Below are positions 44,836 to 54,181 of a DNA stretch of 64,000 nucleotides, piece after piece. Source of the stretch: Nocardioides halotolerans DSM 19273 (GTDB taxonomy: Bacteria; Actinomycetota; Actinomycetes; Propionibacteriales; Nocardioidaceae); assembly GCF_000422805.1 (NCBI RefSeq), contig NZ_AUGT01000022.1:62001-126000 (forward strand), written 5' to 3'. A model generated the notes under the pieces. The model was not told the origin of the DNA and did no database searches. It saw only the letters and a list, made by a program, of their open reading frames with translations. Made by a program: the position numbers and the translations under genes. Numbering within the stretch: position 1 is the first letter of the stretch; each line of letters starts with the position of its first letter.

Positions 44836-44902
44836 TTGCAAGAACTTGCAATGCAGACTTGTGCAGAGACCATCGCCTCGCGATCCCCGGCTCCGCATTG
44901 CA
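44836..44902. promoter_or_regulatory. TTGCAAG palindrome and related inverted repeats in a convergent spacer
   Basis: TTGCAAG (44836-44842), AA, CTTGCAA (44845-44851) is a perfect 16-bp palindrome; TGCAATGC (44847-44854) also pairs with GCATTGCA (44895-44902). The 198-bp spacer (44768-44965) is between two genes that end towards each other, so a promoter operator is unexpected there. It is AT-richer than its surroundings. Confidence 0.6.
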
Positions 44903-44965
44903 TAGTCGTGGTCAGGACGAAGCAGGTGGGGACGGCCCAAGCCAGGGGGTCCCGAGCGTTCGCCT

Positions 44966-45403
44966 TCAGCGGTCCGCGTACTCGTCGGCTCCGGGGAATA
45001 TCTCGGGAATTCCCCGGAACGACAGTTCGCGGGCCGCTGCGTCGTTCAGGAGCGCGATGGCCTCCAGCCGCCGCTCGCCCGCTGTGGCGCCCACGAGCGC
45101 GGCGTACGTCGACGCGCAGGCCCGCTCCAGCGCCAGCGCCGCCTGGTAGCGACCCTCGGTCGTGTCGAGGCCGGCCGGCGAGGTGTAGGCCGGCGCGGCG
45201 GGCTCCGGCACCGCCGAGAGCGCGGCGATGCGGCCGATGAGCATGTCGCGCCGTCCGCGGTGGGCCTCGTAGCCCGCCCGCAGGGCGACGTAGAGCTCGC
45301 GCTCGGCCGACTGCGAGGTGCGCGAGCCGAGCAGTCCGTAGACGTAGACCGCGGCGTGCTCGGCCGCCAGCGTCGTCTGCAGGGCCTCGAGCTCGGTCGT
45401 CAT
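44966..45403 (-). CDS. Ferritin-like DUF4439 protein
   Basis: A 145-residue all-helical protein from ATG 45403, overlapping the stop of the lipoprotein gene (ATGA). LEALQTTLAAEHAAVYVYGLLG and ALALERACASTYAALVGA carry Glu/His at ferritin-like spacing. DUF4439 proteins are found just upstream of rimP in many actinobacteria; the metal-binding role is family-level inference only. Confidence 0.82.
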   Translation of the reverse strand: MTTELEALQTTLAAEHAAVYVYGLLGSRTSQSAERELYVALRAGYEAHRGRRDMLIGRIAALSAVPEPAAPAYTSPAGLDTTEGRYQAALALERACASTYAALVGATAGERRLEAIALLNDAAARELSFRGIPEIFPGADEYADR

Positions 45404-45945
45404 CCGGCCTTCTGGGGCAGGACGCCGAGGTGCTGGGTGACCGACGCCGACATCGACGCGAGCAGCTTGGCCAGCGCGCCGCTCTCGGCCCGGCCTGCGG
45501 CGTCGACCAGCGCCGCCTGCAGCGTGGTCTCGCTGCGCCGCACCGACCGGAGCGAGACGTCGGGGTCGGGGGTGGGACCGGTCGCGTCCGGGACGACGGC
45601 GTCGCCCTCGAGCACCTCGACGTGCCGCCGGTGGGCGCGCAGGAGCTGGGCGACCGGGCGTCGCAGCAGGGGTGCCTTGCGGGCCTGGGCGAGCACCGCG
45701 AGCGCGCCGGTCAGCTCGGCGAGCACCTCGTCCACGAGGGCCTGGTCGGGCGTCCGAGCCGATTCGGCCGACGCGGAGGCCGACGGCGACGGAGACGGCT
45801 CGGAGGAACGCGACGGCGAGGCGCTGCGGGAGCCCTCGCCGAGGTCGTCGCCGGTGTCGCACCCGGTGGCGAGGGCCGCCGCGGCCAGCCCGAGGATCGC
45901 CGTACGTCGACGCAGCGCCGCAGCGGCGAGGGGACGGTCGGGCAC
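45400..45945 (-). CDS. Lipoprotein of the DUF4439 pair
   Basis: A 181-residue protein from GTG 45945 with a lipoprotein signal: [19 protein letters not shown] (Cys at about residue 29). A low-complexity Ser/Pro/Ala linker (residues about 38-63) follows, then a helical domain with [32 protein letters not shown] that resembles the ferritin-like fold of its partner. It is probably an exported partner of the following protein. It is divergent from rimP across 92 bp. Confidence 0.75.
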   Translation of the reverse strand: MPDRPLAAAALRRRTAILGLAAAALATGCDTGDDLGEGSRSASPSRSSEPSPSPSASASAESARTPDQALVDEVLAELTGALAVLAQARKAPLLRRPVAQLLRAHRRHVEVLEGDAVVPDATGPTPDPDVSLRSVRRSETTLQAALVDAAGRAESGALAKLLASMSASVTQHLGVLPQKAG

Positions 45946-46037
45946 GGCGCGACGATAGCCGCCGTCTCGCCCCGGGGCCGCTATGGTGGCCGGGAACGTC
46001 GGCAGCACCCACAACAGCACACAGGAGGTCGTTTTCC

Positions 46038-46517
46038 GTGGCCAGGCAGCAGGACGCCGTCCGGGAGCAGATCGAGCAGGAGATCGCGACCCCCCTGAGT
46101 GCCCTCGGGCTCGACGTCGAGGCGGTGGAGCTGACCCCTGCGGGCAAGCGCCGGATCCTGCGGATCGCGGTCGACGGCGACGACGGGGTCACCCTCGACG
46201 CCGTCGCCGACGCCACGAAGAAGGTCTCCGAGGTGCTCGACGCCAGCGACGTGATGGGCGAGCAGCCCTACACGCTCGAGGTCACCTCGCGCGGCGTCGA
46301 CCGGCCCCTGACCCTGCCCCGGCACTGGCGGCGCAACGCCGACCGGCTGGTCGCGGTCACCGACGTCCACGGTGAGTCCTTCACCGGCCGGATCATCGAC
46401 TCGGGCGAGGCTTCGGCGACCCTCGACGTGGACGGCACCCGCCGCCAGGTCACGTACGCCGACGTGGCCAAGGCGCTGGTCCAGGTCGAGTTCAACCGCA
46501 AGACCGAGGAGAGCTGA
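46038..46517 (+). CDS. rimP: Ribosome maturation factor RimP
   Basis: A 159-residue protein from GTG 46038 with AGGAGG about 10 bases upstream. The two-domain RimP layout is visible: an N-terminal alpha/beta part ([45 protein letters not shown], read in parts), [20 protein letters not shown], and a C-terminal SH3-like barrel. It assists 30S maturation. Leads directly into nusA with 2 bp between. Confidence 0.93.
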   Translation: MARQQDAVREQIEQEIATPLSALGLDVEAVELTPAGKRRILRIAVDGDDGVTLDAVADATKKVSEVLDASDVMGEQPYTLEVTSRGVDRPLTLPRHWRRNADRLVAVTDVHGESFTGRIIDSGEASATLDVDGTRRQVTYADVAKALVQVEFNRKTEES

Positions 46518-46519
46518 CC

Positions 46520-47509
46520 ATGGACATCGACCTGACCATCCTGCGCAGCCTCGAGCGCGAGAAGGAGATCTCCTTCGACGTGCTCGTGGAGGCCATCGAG
46601 CAGGCGCTCCTCACGGCGTACCAGAAGACGCCGGGGGCCGCCGAGCACGCGCGCGTCGTCCTCGACCGCAAGAGCGGCCACGTCACGGTCTTCGCCGCGG
46701 AGCTCGACGACGAGGGCACCAAGATCGGGGAGTTCGACGACACCCCCGAGGGGTTCGGCCGGATCGCCGCGACGACCGCGAAGCAGATCATGCTGCAGCG
46801 GCTGCGCGAGGCGGAGGACGACATCCGCTACGGCGAGTTCTCCGGCAAGGAGGGCGACATCATCTCCGGCGTCATCCAGCAGGGCCGCAACCCCGACGAC
46901 GTCTTGGTCGACCTCGGCAAGCTCGAGGCGCTGCTCCCGACCGCCGAGCGGGTGCCGGGGGAGAAGTACGAGCACGGCACCCGCATCAAGTGCCTGGTGT
47001 TCTCGGTGCGCAAGGGCATGCGCGGCCCGCAGATCACGCTGTCGCGCTCGCACCCCAACCTGGTCAAGAAGCTGTTCGCCCTCGAGGTCCCCGAGATCGC
47101 CGACGGCACCGTCGAGATCGCGGCCATCGCCCGCGAGGCCGGCCACCGCACCAAGATCGCGGTCCGCTCGACGGTCAGCGGGGTCAACGCCAAGGGCGCC
47201 TGCATCGGCCCGATGGGCCAGCGGGTCCGGAACGTGATGTCGGAGCTGCACGGCGAGAAGATCGACATCGTCGACTGGTCCGACGACCCCGCCGAGCTCG
47301 TCGCCCACGCGCTGTCGCCGGCCCGCGTCAACTCCGTCGAGATCGTCGACCTCGACGCGCGCTCGGCGCGCGTGGTCGTGCCCGACTTCCAGCTCTCGCT
47401 GGCGATCGGCAAGGAGGGGCAGAACGCCCGCCTCGCCGCCCGCCTCACGGGCTGGCGGATCGACATCAGGTCCGACGAGGCTGCCGAGCAAGCCGACAGC
47501 GGCGCCTGA
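46520..47509 (+). CDS. nusA: Transcription termination/antitermination factor NusA
   Basis: A 329-residue NusA: N-terminal RNA polymerase-binding domain ([20 protein letters not shown]), an S1 domain ([29 protein letters not shown]), and KH1/KH2 domains ([39 protein letters not shown]). It lacks the acidic repeats of E. coli NusA, as is normal in actinobacteria. Downstream, ylxR is not adjacent: a repeat and three genes intervene. Confidence 0.96.
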   Translation: MDIDLTILRSLEREKEISFDVLVEAIEQALLTAYQKTPGAAEHARVVLDRKSGHVTVFAAELDDEGTKIGEFDDTPEGFGRIAATTAKQIMLQRLREAEDDIRYGEFSGKEGDIISGVIQQGRNPDDVLVDLGKLEALLPTAERVPGEKYEHGTRIKCLVFSVRKGMRGPQITLSRSHPNLVKKLFALEVPEIADGTVEIAAIAREAGHRTKIAVRSTVSGVNAKGACIGPMGQRVRNVMSELHGEKIDIVDWSDDPAELVAHALSPARVNSVEIVDLDARSARVVVPDFQLSLAIGKEGQNARLAARLTGWRIDIRSDEAAEQADSGA

Positions 47510-47538
47510 GGAACGAAGGCGACGCGTGGGTCGGCGCA

Positions 47539-47611
47539 GGTTGAGCAAGCGACGCGACTGAGGGACGAAGTCGCGTCGGCGCGTCGAAACCACGCAAGCC
47601 GAGGCTGGAAG
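47539..47611 (+). repeat. Start-codon-proximal hairpin repeat, copy 3
   Basis: GGTTGAGC at 47539 opens the unit; the variable hairpin is CGACGCGAC (47550-47558) with GTCGCGTCG (47570-47578), loop 11 bases; GTCGAAACC ends at 47591. A 20-base tail with GCCGAGGCTGGAAG then meets the GTG of the hydrolase gene. Same ends and tail as the copies at 7065-7142 and 20189-20296. Confidence 0.85.
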
Positions 47612-48388
47612 GTGACTGCGATGCCCGACCCGTACGTCGTCGGCGACGGTCCCACTGGCGTCCTCGTCCTGTCCGGCTCCAGCGGCCGCGTCGAGGAGCA
47701 GCGGTGCCGGGTGCTCGCCGAGGCGGGTGCCACCGCGGCGTCGTACCGCTGGTTCGGCGAGACCGTCGACCGCGTGCCGCTGGAGTCGTTCGACGAGCCG
47801 CTGTCGACCCTGCACGAGCGCTGCGACCGATTGGTCGTGCTCGGCACCTCGCGCGGTGCGGAGGCCGCCCTCCTGCTGGGCGCGCGCCACGTGGAGGTCG
47901 ACGCGGTGGTCGCAGTCTCGCCCAGCGACGTCGCGTGGGCCGCGCTGAGCCAGGAGCGGCCGCAGCGGTCGTCGTGGACCAGCGCCGGCGAGCCGCTGCC
48001 GTTCGTGCCCTACGACGACGGCTGGGAGCCCGACACGGACCCTCCGGAGTACGTCGGCATGTACGAGCAGAGCCTGGAGACCTACGCCGACCGGGTGCCG
48101 GCCGCCCGCATCCCCGTGGAGCGGATCGCGGGGGAGGTGCTGCTCGTCGCGGGCGGAGACGACCGGCTCTGGCCCTCGTGCGACTTCGCCGAGCGGATCG
48201 CCGAGCGGCGCAGCGCCTCGGGGCTGCGCACCGAGCTGCTCACCCACCCGCGGGCCGGCCACCGGGTGCTGCTGCCCGGCGAGGCGCCGCACCCGCCGTC
48301 CCATCTCGTCCACGGCGGCTCTCCCGAGGCCGACGCAGCCCTGGGCGCCCTGGTCTGGCCCCACCTCGAGGCGCTGCTCGCGGGCTGA
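47612..48388 (+). CDS. Alpha/beta hydrolase (BAAT-type acyl-CoA thioesterase/acyltransferase C-terminal domain)
   Basis: A 258-residue protein from GTG 47612 (ATG 47621 also possible). Nucleophile elbow GTSRGAEAALLLG (Ser), acid-region LLVAGGDDRLWPSC and a C-terminal HPRAGHRV histidine fit the BAAT_C/alpha-beta hydrolase group. VLVLSGSSGRVEEQRCRVLAEAG is the usual N-terminal strand-helix. Substrate unknown. It follows the repeat and is separated from nusA by 102 bp. Confidence 0.78.
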   Translation: MTAMPDPYVVGDGPTGVLVLSGSSGRVEEQRCRVLAEAGATAASYRWFGETVDRVPLESFDEPLSTLHERCDRLVVLGTSRGAEAALLLGARHVEVDAVVAVSPSDVAWAALSQERPQRSSWTSAGEPLPFVPYDDGWEPDTDPPEYVGMYEQSLETYADRVPAARIPVERIAGEVLLVAGGDDRLWPSCDFAERIAERRSASGLRTELLTHPRAGHRVLLPGEAPHPPSHLVHGGSPEADAALGALVWPHLEALLAG

Positions 48389-48419
48389 CCGTCCCGGCCA
48401 GCTCGCCGATCCCCACAGG

Positions 48420-50177
48420 TCAGCCGTCGAGGCACTCCGCCGGGAGGTCGAACCACCGCAGGTGCTCGAAGTCGGCACTCACGCGGTCGCCGACGCCGTC
48501 CTCGCAGGTCACCTCGGGGAGCGAGTCGAAGAGCGCGACGGCCTCGGCCAGGTAGCCCGCCAGCGCCGACTCCGGCGCGCTGTCGTGCTCGCGCGGGTAG
48601 GTGAGCGCGCCGTCGGCGTCGTAGGCCAGGTGGGTCAGCCGCAGCGGCGGCTCGACGGGCCCGGCGCGGTGCTGCCACAGGCCGGTCATCGGGTCGAATC
48701 GGTACGCCGGCGCGAGCTTGTGGCCGTGGTCGGCGACCAGCGCGACCGCCCGGACGACGTACTCGAAGACCGGCTCGCTCAGGAAGTAGTTGAAGTTGAT
48801 CCGCACCCAGCCGGGCTTGATGCCCTCGCAGCCACCGGTGATCTCGCGCTCGAACTCGTGCGAGCGCTCCAGGTCGATGCCGAGCAGCCGGTGGCCGTAG
48901 GGACCGGCGCACGAGCAGCCGCCGCGGCTCTGGACGCCGAAGAGGTCGTTGAGGACCGAGACGACGAGGTTGTGGTGCAGGTAGCGGCCGCCGGGCCGCC
49001 GGATCACGAATGACACGATCGAGAGCCGCTCCGCCTCGGGGTTGCCGAGCACCTCGATCGCGGGGTGGTCGCGCCAGGCGGTGACCGCGCGCCGCAGGAA
49101 GTCCTCCTCGTGCGCCCGGATCGTGGCCACGCCGACGGCCTCCTTGAGCCCGAAGACGAGACCCGCGCGGATCGACTCCACGATCGCGGGCGTGCCGCCC
49201 TCCTCGCGGTGAGCGGGGTCGAGGACGTAGCGGTGCTCCTGCGGGTTGACGTAGGAGACCGTGCCGCCGCCGACCACGTCGGGCACCGAGTTGGTGAGCA
49301 GCCGGCGGCTCACGACGAGCACCCCCGGGGTGCCGGGGCCGCCGATGAACTTGTGCGGCGAGAGGAGGATCGCGTCCTTGCGGGCCGCCGTGTCAGCGGG
49401 GTCGTGCGGGTTCATCTCGATCTCGACGTACGGCGCGCACGCGGCGAAGTCCCACAGGGCCAGCGCGCCGTGCTCGTGCAGGAGCCGGGTGATCCGGTGC
49501 GTGTCCGTCACGATCCCGGTGACGTTGCTGGCCGCGCTGAAGGAGCCGATGAGCAGCGCGCGGTCGGCGTGGTGCTCGAGCTCGGTGCGGAGCTGGTCGA
49601 CGTCGATGTGGCCGTCGGCGTCCTCGTGGATGGTCACGACGTCGGCGATCGACTCGCGCCACGGCAGCTCGTTGCTGTGGTGCTCGTAGGGACCGATGAA
49701 GACCACCGGCCGCTGCTCGCGCGGGATCTGCGCCGACAGCTGGTGCCGGTGGTCGAGGTCGGCGGGCAGCCGGATGCCGAGGATGCCGACGAGCTTGTCC
49801 AGCGCGCCGGTCATGCCGCTCCCGGCGAAGATCACCACGGTGTCGTCGTCGCCGTTGACCGAGCGGTGGATCTGGGCGCGGGCGTCCTCGCGCAGGCGGG
49901 TCGTCTGCAGGCCGGTGCCGCTGCTCTCGGTGTGGGTGTTGGCGTAGCGGGGGAGCACCTCGCCGCGGATGAAGTCCTCGATGAAGCCCAGCGCCCGGCC
50001 GCTGGCGGTGTAGTCGGCGTAGGTGACCCGGCGCGGCCCGAACGGACCGTGCATCAGCTGGTCGTCGCCGATCACCGACTCGCGGATCCGCCGCAGGATC
50101 GGCGGGTCCTGGAGGGCGGGGTCGCGCGGCGGGATGGCGCACCAGTCGGACGACCCTCCCGGCTCCGGGGCACCCAT
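48420..50177 (-). CDS. Class V aminotransferase / cysteine-desulfurase-like protein, extended
   Basis: A 585-residue PLP enzyme, about 180 longer than SufS/Csd. The family signature is present: YADYTASGR near residue 53, FIGPYEHHSNELPWRES (His166), LWDFAACAPY (cofactor Asp243) and LLSPHKFIGGPGTPG (PLP Lys276). FGVQSRGGCSCAGPYGH contains a Cys cluster late in the protein. The last 130 residues are an extra domain (LAPAYRFDPMTGLWQHRAGP) I cannot name. Desulfurase activity is uncertain. It lies 9 bp from the histidine phosphatase gene on the same strand. Confidence 0.8.
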   Translation of the reverse strand: MGAPEPGGSSDWCAIPPRDPALQDPPILRRIRESVIGDDQLMHGPFGPRRVTYADYTASGRALGFIEDFIRGEVLPRYANTHTESSGTGLQTTRLREDARAQIHRSVNGDDDTVVIFAGSGMTGALDKLVGILGIRLPADLDHRHQLSAQIPREQRPVVFIGPYEHHSNELPWRESIADVVTIHEDADGHIDVDQLRTELEHHADRALLIGSFSAASNVTGIVTDTHRITRLLHEHGALALWDFAACAPYVEIEMNPHDPADTAARKDAILLSPHKFIGGPGTPGVLVVSRRLLTNSVPDVVGGGTVSYVNPQEHRYVLDPAHREEGGTPAIVESIRAGLVFGLKEAVGVATIRAHEEDFLRRAVTAWRDHPAIEVLGNPEAERLSIVSFVIRRPGGRYLHHNLVVSVLNDLFGVQSRGGCSCAGPYGHRLLGIDLERSHEFEREITGGCEGIKPGWVRINFNYFLSEPVFEYVVRAVALVADHGHKLAPAYRFDPMTGLWQHRAGPVEPPLRLTHLAYDADGALTYPREHDSAPESALAGYLAEAVALFDSLPEVTCEDGVGDRVSADFEHLRWFDLPAECLDG

Positions 50178-50186
50178 GGGTCGACC

Positions 50187-50792
50187 CTACGACGGTTCGG
50201 AGGCCGCTGCGCCGTACCGCGTGCAGACCCAGGCGTCGGCGTCGGCCAGCACCTCGACGGTGTCGCAGTTGCCGAGCCGCTGCAGCGGCACGTCCATCCG
50301 GGCGGCGTACGGCACGCCGAGGCCGATCGCGCCGCCGTGCGAGACCACGAGCACCGTCTCGCCGGGGTGCGCGTCGGCCACCTCGCGGAGCACCTCGCCC
50401 ACCCGCTCGGCGATCTCGCGCCCGGTCTCGCCGCCGGGCACCCGCTCGTCGAGGTGACCCTCCATCCAGCGGGTGTACGTCGCGGCGAACGGGTCCTCCT
50501 CGAGCGGCACGCCGCGGTGGTCGCCGACGTGGAACTCGCTGAGGGCCTGGCGGGTGGTGACGCCCACCCCCAGCCGGGCGGCGACGATCTCGCCGGTCTG
50601 CACCGCACGCGCGAGCGTGCTGGTCCACACGTGGGCCACCCGGCGGTCCGCGAGCGAATCCGCGAGCTGCGCCGACTGCTGCCGCCCGCGCAGGGTGAGG
50701 GAGCCGCCCTCCTCCTGCCACGTCGGCGCTTCGTACTCCGCCTCGCCGTGGCGGGCGATGACGAGCGTCGAGGCGCACTGCAGCGCGGTCAT
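50187..50792 (-). CDS. Histidine phosphatase (phosphoglycerate mutase-like)
   Basis: A 201-residue protein from ATG 50792. LVIARHGEAEYE carries the phospho-accepting His15 (RHG), LTLRGRQQSAQLADSL, VWTSTLARAVQTGEIVA and ETVLVVSHGGAI with the second catalytic His. It belongs to the CobC/PhoE-like branch. Substrate unknown. It is the upstream member of a two-gene minus-strand unit with the class V enzyme. Confidence 0.88.
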   Translation of the reverse strand: MTALQCASTLVIARHGEAEYEAPTWQEEGGSLTLRGRQQSAQLADSLADRRVAHVWTSTLARAVQTGEIVAARLGVGVTTRQALSEFHVGDHRGVPLEEDPFAATYTRWMEGHLDERVPGGETGREIAERVGEVLREVADAHPGETVLVVSHGGAIGLGVPYAARMDVPLQRLGNCDTVEVLADADAWVCTRYGAAASEPS

Positions 50793-50867
50793 GCCCAGCA
50801 CGCTACCCACCGCCCGGACGCGCCCGGGTTCGGGAACAGGGCCCCGGAGCGGTAGTGTTGACCCTTG

Positions 50868-51194
50868 GTGGCGAGCGAACCGGTCCGGATGTGCGTCGGA
50901 TGTCGGGCGCGAGCCGCCAAGCGTGAGCTGGTGCGGGTGACCGTCGGCTCGGATGCGCACGGCCGACCGGTCGTCGTTCCCGATCCGCAGGGCACCGCAC
51001 CCGGCCGCGGGGCGCACCTGCACCCCACGACCGCGTGCTACGAGCTCGCCGTGCGCAAGAAGGCCTTCGGCCGGGCGCTCCGCATCACCGGGAGAGCCGC
51101 GGACAAGCTGGACAGCGCAGCGGTGGAGCACCACGTCGCCCGACTCGCGCCCGACACCGATGACCGACCAGAAGGCTGGAGCAGCAGCTCATGA
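50868..51194 (+). CDS. ylxR: YlxR (DUF448, RnpM-like) protein
   Basis: A 108-residue basic protein. MCVGCRARAAKRELVRVTV at the start and GRGAHLHP (GRGAYI-like) in the middle are the DUF448 signature, followed by a basic helix (RKKAFGRALRITGRAADKL). The start is GTG 50868 or the adjoining TTG 50865. Bacillus YlxR (RnpM) modulates RNase P. It normally lies between nusA and infB; here its nusA side is broken by inserted genes. Confidence 0.88.
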   Translation: MASEPVRMCVGCRARAAKRELVRVTVGSDAHGRPVVVPDPQGTAPGRGAHLHPTTACYELAVRKKAFGRALRITGRAADKLDSAAVEHHVARLAPDTDDRPEGWSSSS

Positions 51195-51286
51195 GCACTC
51201 GATGAGTACTTCCCGATGAGTTTGCAACACCACTAACGGTCTCGAGCACGATCCGGACTCCGGGTCTCGAGGCCAGAAGGAGAAAC

Positions 51287-54055
51287 GTGGCCAAGACCCG
51301 AGTTCATGAGCTCGCCAAGCTCTACAACGTCGAGAGCAAGTTCGTTCTCGAGAAGTTGAAGGAGATGGGCGAGTTCGTCAAGTCGCCCTCCTCGACGATC
51401 GAGCTTCCCGTCGAGATGAAGTTCAAGAAGGAGTACGGCGACCAGCTGAAGGCTGCCGCCGACGCCGCTGCGCCCGCGGCTCCCGCCGAGGAGAAGCCGG
51501 CCGCGAAGAAGGCTCCTGCCAAGAAGGCCGCCGCGAAGAAGGTCGCCGACGCAGAGCCCGAGGCCGCCGAGGCCCCGGCCGAGCCGGCTCCCGAGGTCGA
51601 GGCGCCGGCCGCGGCCGAGGTCGCGCAGGCCGAGCGACCCGAGCCGCCGGCCGAGCCCCAGACCGACACGCCTCCCGCGGGCGAGTCCGGCACCGAGCCC
51701 AAGGCCCCGGCCCCGCGTCCAGTCGGCCGCCCCGGCGCCCCGCGCCCGGGCAACAACCCGTTCGCGTCGAGCCAGGGCATGGGCCGTCGTCCGGCCCCGC
51801 GCCCCGGCACCGAGGCCGCCGGCACCGACGCCGTCCCCGACGCACAGCGTCCGCCACGCCCGCCGGCCGGCCCGGGCCGTCCCGGCATGCCGCGCCCCAA
51901 CCCGGCGATGATGCCCAAGTCTCCCGCCGCCTTCGGCGCCGGCCCCGGCGGCCGCGGCCCTGGCGGACCCGGTCGTGGTGGCCCCGGCGGCCCCGGTCGT
52001 CCCGGCGCGCCCGGTCGCGGTGCGCCCGGTCGTCCCGGTGCGGGCGCCGGTGCTCCCGGCCGTCCCGGCGGCTTCGCCGGTGGCGGTCGCCCCGGTGGCG
52101 GTGGCCGTCCCGGCCAGCGCGGCCAGACCCAGGGTGCGTTCGGCCGTCCCGGCGGCCCCTCGCGCCGCGGCCGCAAGTCGAAGCGCGCTCGTCGTCAAGA
52201 GTTCGAGGCCATGGAGGCCCCGACGATCGGCGGCGTGCGCGTCCGCAAGGGCAACGGCGAGACCGTCCGCCTGCCGCGGGGCGCCTCGCTGACCGACTTC
52301 GCCGAGCGCATCGGCGTCGACGCGGCCCAGCTCGTGCAGATGCTGTTCAGCCTCGGCGAGATGGTCACCGCGACCGAGTCGGTCAACGACGCGACGCTCG
52401 AGCTGCTCGGTGAGGAGCTCAACTACGTCGTGGAGGTCGTCTCCCCGGAGGACGAGGACCGCGAGCTGCTCGAGTCGTTCGACCTCGAGTTCGGCGAGGA
52501 CGAGGGCGACGAGTCCGACCTCGCCTTCCGCCCGCCGGTCGTCACCGTCATGGGTCACGTCGACCACGGAAAGACCAAGCTCCTCGACGCGATCCGCGAT
52601 GCCAACGTGGTCGACAAGGAGGCCGGTGGCATCACCCAGCACATCGGCGCCTACCAGGTAACCGCCGAGGTCGACGACAACGAGCGGCGCATCACCTTCA
52701 TCGACACCCCGGGTCACGAGGCGTTCACCGCCATGCGTGCCCGCGGCTCGCAGTCGTCCGACATCGCGGTCCTTGTGGTCGCGGCCGACGACGGCGTGAT
52801 GCCGCAGACGGTCGAGGCGCTCAACCACGCCAAGGCCGCCGGTGTGCCGATCGTGGTGGCGGTCAACAAGATCGACAAGCCCGACGCCGACGCGACCAAG
52901 GTGCGGGGCCAGCTCACCGAGTACGGCCTCGTCCCCGAGGAGTACGGCGGCGACGCGATGTTCGTCGACGTCTCGGCCAAGGCCGGGCTCAACATCGACA
53001 AGCTGCTCGAGGCGATCGTGCTGACGGCGGACGCGTCGCTCGACCTCCGGGCGAACCCCCACCAGGACGCCCAGGGCATCGTGATCGAGGCCCACCTCGA
53101 CCGCGGTCGTGGCCCGGTCGCCACGGTGCTGGTCCAGCGCGGCACGCTGCGCGTCGGCGACTCCATCGTCGCGGGCGCCGGTCACGGCCGCGTGCGGGCG
53201 ATGCTCGACGAGCACGGCGAGAACATCGAGGAAGCCGACCCGGGTCGTCCGGCGATGGTCCTCGGTCTCACCGCCGTGCCGGGCGCGGGTCAGACGTTCA
53301 TCGTCGTCGAGGACGACCGGATGGCCCGTCAGATCGCCGAGCGGCGCGAGTCGCGCGAGCGGGCGGCCATGCAGGCCAAGCGCCGCGTGCGTCGTACGCT
53401 CGAGGACTTCATGGCCTCCATGGAGAAGGGCGCCGAGAGCCAGGAGCTGAACCTCATCCTCAAGGGGGACGTGTCCGGCTCGGTCGAGGCCCTCGAGGAC
53501 GCGCTGGCGCAGATCAGCGTGGGCGACGACGTGAGCATCCGCATCATCGACCGCGGTGTCGGTGCGATCACCGAGACCAACGTCGACCTGGCCGCTGCGT
53601 CCGACGCGATCATCATCGGCTTCAACGTCCGCCCGCAGGGCAAGGCGACGGAGCTGGCGGACCGCGAGGGTGTCGAGATCCGCTACTACTCGGTCATCTA
53701 CCAGGCGATCGAGGAGATCGAGGCGGCCCTCAAGGGCATGCTCAAGCCCGAGTTCGAGGAGTCGAGCCTGGGTCAGGCGGAGATCCGCGCGATCTTCCGC
53801 TCGTCCCGCATCGGCAACATCGCGGGCTGCATGGTCACCAGCGGCGTGATCCGCCGCAACGCGAAGGTGCGCGTCATCCGCGACGGCTCCGTCGTGGCCG
53901 ACAACCTCGACCTCGCCTCGCTCAAGCGGGAGAAGGACGACGTCACCGAGGTCCGCGAGGGCTTCGAGTGCGGTCTGGTGCTGCGCAACTTCCAGGACAT
54001 CAAGGAAGGCGATGTCGTGGAGGCCTTCGAGATGCGCGAGATCCCGCGCGCCTGA
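51287..54055 (+). CDS. infB: Translation initiation factor IF-2
   Basis: A 922-residue GTPase from GTG 51287 with AAGGAG upstream. The N-terminal IF2N HTH ([20 protein letters not shown]) is followed by a low-complexity Ala/Pro/Glu then Gly/Pro/Arg region (residues about 60-300), a second IF2N box, and the GTPase core: G1 GHVDHGKT (about 422-429), G3 DTPGHEAF, G4 NKIDKPDA. Domains II-IV follow, ending in [18 protein letters not shown]. It loads initiator tRNA onto the 30S subunit. Confidence 0.97.
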   Translation: MAKTRVHELAKLYNVESKFVLEKLKEMGEFVKSPSSTIELPVEMKFKKEYGDQLKAAADAAAPAAPAEEKPAAKKAPAKKAAAKKVADAEPEAAEAPAEPAPEVEAPAAAEVAQAERPEPPAEPQTDTPPAGESGTEPKAPAPRPVGRPGAPRPGNNPFASSQGMGRRPAPRPGTEAAGTDAVPDAQRPPRPPAGPGRPGMPRPNPAMMPKSPAAFGAGPGGRGPGGPGRGGPGGPGRPGAPGRGAPGRPGAGAGAPGRPGGFAGGGRPGGGGRPGQRGQTQGAFGRPGGPSRRGRKSKRARRQEFEAMEAPTIGGVRVRKGNGETVRLPRGASLTDFAERIGVDAAQLVQMLFSLGEMVTATESVNDATLELLGEELNYVVEVVSPEDEDRELLESFDLEFGEDEGDESDLAFRPPVVTVMGHVDHGKTKLLDAIRDANVVDKEAGGITQHIGAYQVTAEVDDNERRITFIDTPGHEAFTAMRARGSQSSDIAVLVVAADDGVMPQTVEALNHAKAAGVPIVVAVNKIDKPDADATKVRGQLTEYGLVPEEYGGDAMFVDVSAKAGLNIDKLLEAIVLTADASLDLRANPHQDAQGIVIEAHLDRGRGPVATVLVQRGTLRVGDSIVAGAGHGRVRAMLDEHGENIEEADPGRPAMVLGLTAVPGAGQTFIVVEDDRMARQIAERRESRERAAMQAKRRVRRTLEDFMASMEKGAESQELNLILKGDVSGSVEALEDALAQISVGDDVSIRIIDRGVGAITETNVDLAAASDAIIIGFNVRPQGKATELADREGVEIRYYSVIYQAIEEIEAALKGMLKPEFEESSLGQAEIRAIFRSSRIGNIAGCMVTSGVIRRNAKVRVIRDGSVVADNLDLASLKREKDDVTEVREGFECGLVLRNFQDIKEGDVVEAFEMREIPRA

Positions 54056-54066
54056 TCGGGTATCGG

Positions 54067-54158
54067 GCGGCAGTTTCACCGGGTACCCGGTGAAACTGCC
54101 GCTTCCCCGACGGAACTCCGTCGGGTCAGGACCAGTTTCACCGGGTACCCGGTGAAAC
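54067..54158. repeat. Three symmetrically nested palindromes between infB and rbfA
   Basis: A perfect 36-bp palindrome (54067-54102, centre GGGTACCC), a CCCGACGGA/TCCGTCGGG hairpin (54106-54125), and a perfect 24-bp palindrome (54135-54158) identical to the core of the first. The centres are at 54084.5, 54115.5 and 54146.5, exactly 31 bp apart, so the block can fold as three hairpins or as one long one. It occupies most of the infB-rbfA gap. Confidence 0.95.
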
Positions 54159-54181
54159 CGGGCAAGACGGGAGCAGGAGAC

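Noticed and set aside
44836..45240. Plus-strand frame starting in the palindromic spacer
   Set aside because: It runs over the DUF4439 gene on the other strand, has poor third-position GC, and no family resemblance; only the palindrome itself is kept.
51800..52200. Gly/Pro/Arg-rich repeats in infB as a possible recent expansion
   Set aside because: Low-complexity linkers of this kind are normal in actinobacterial IF-2.
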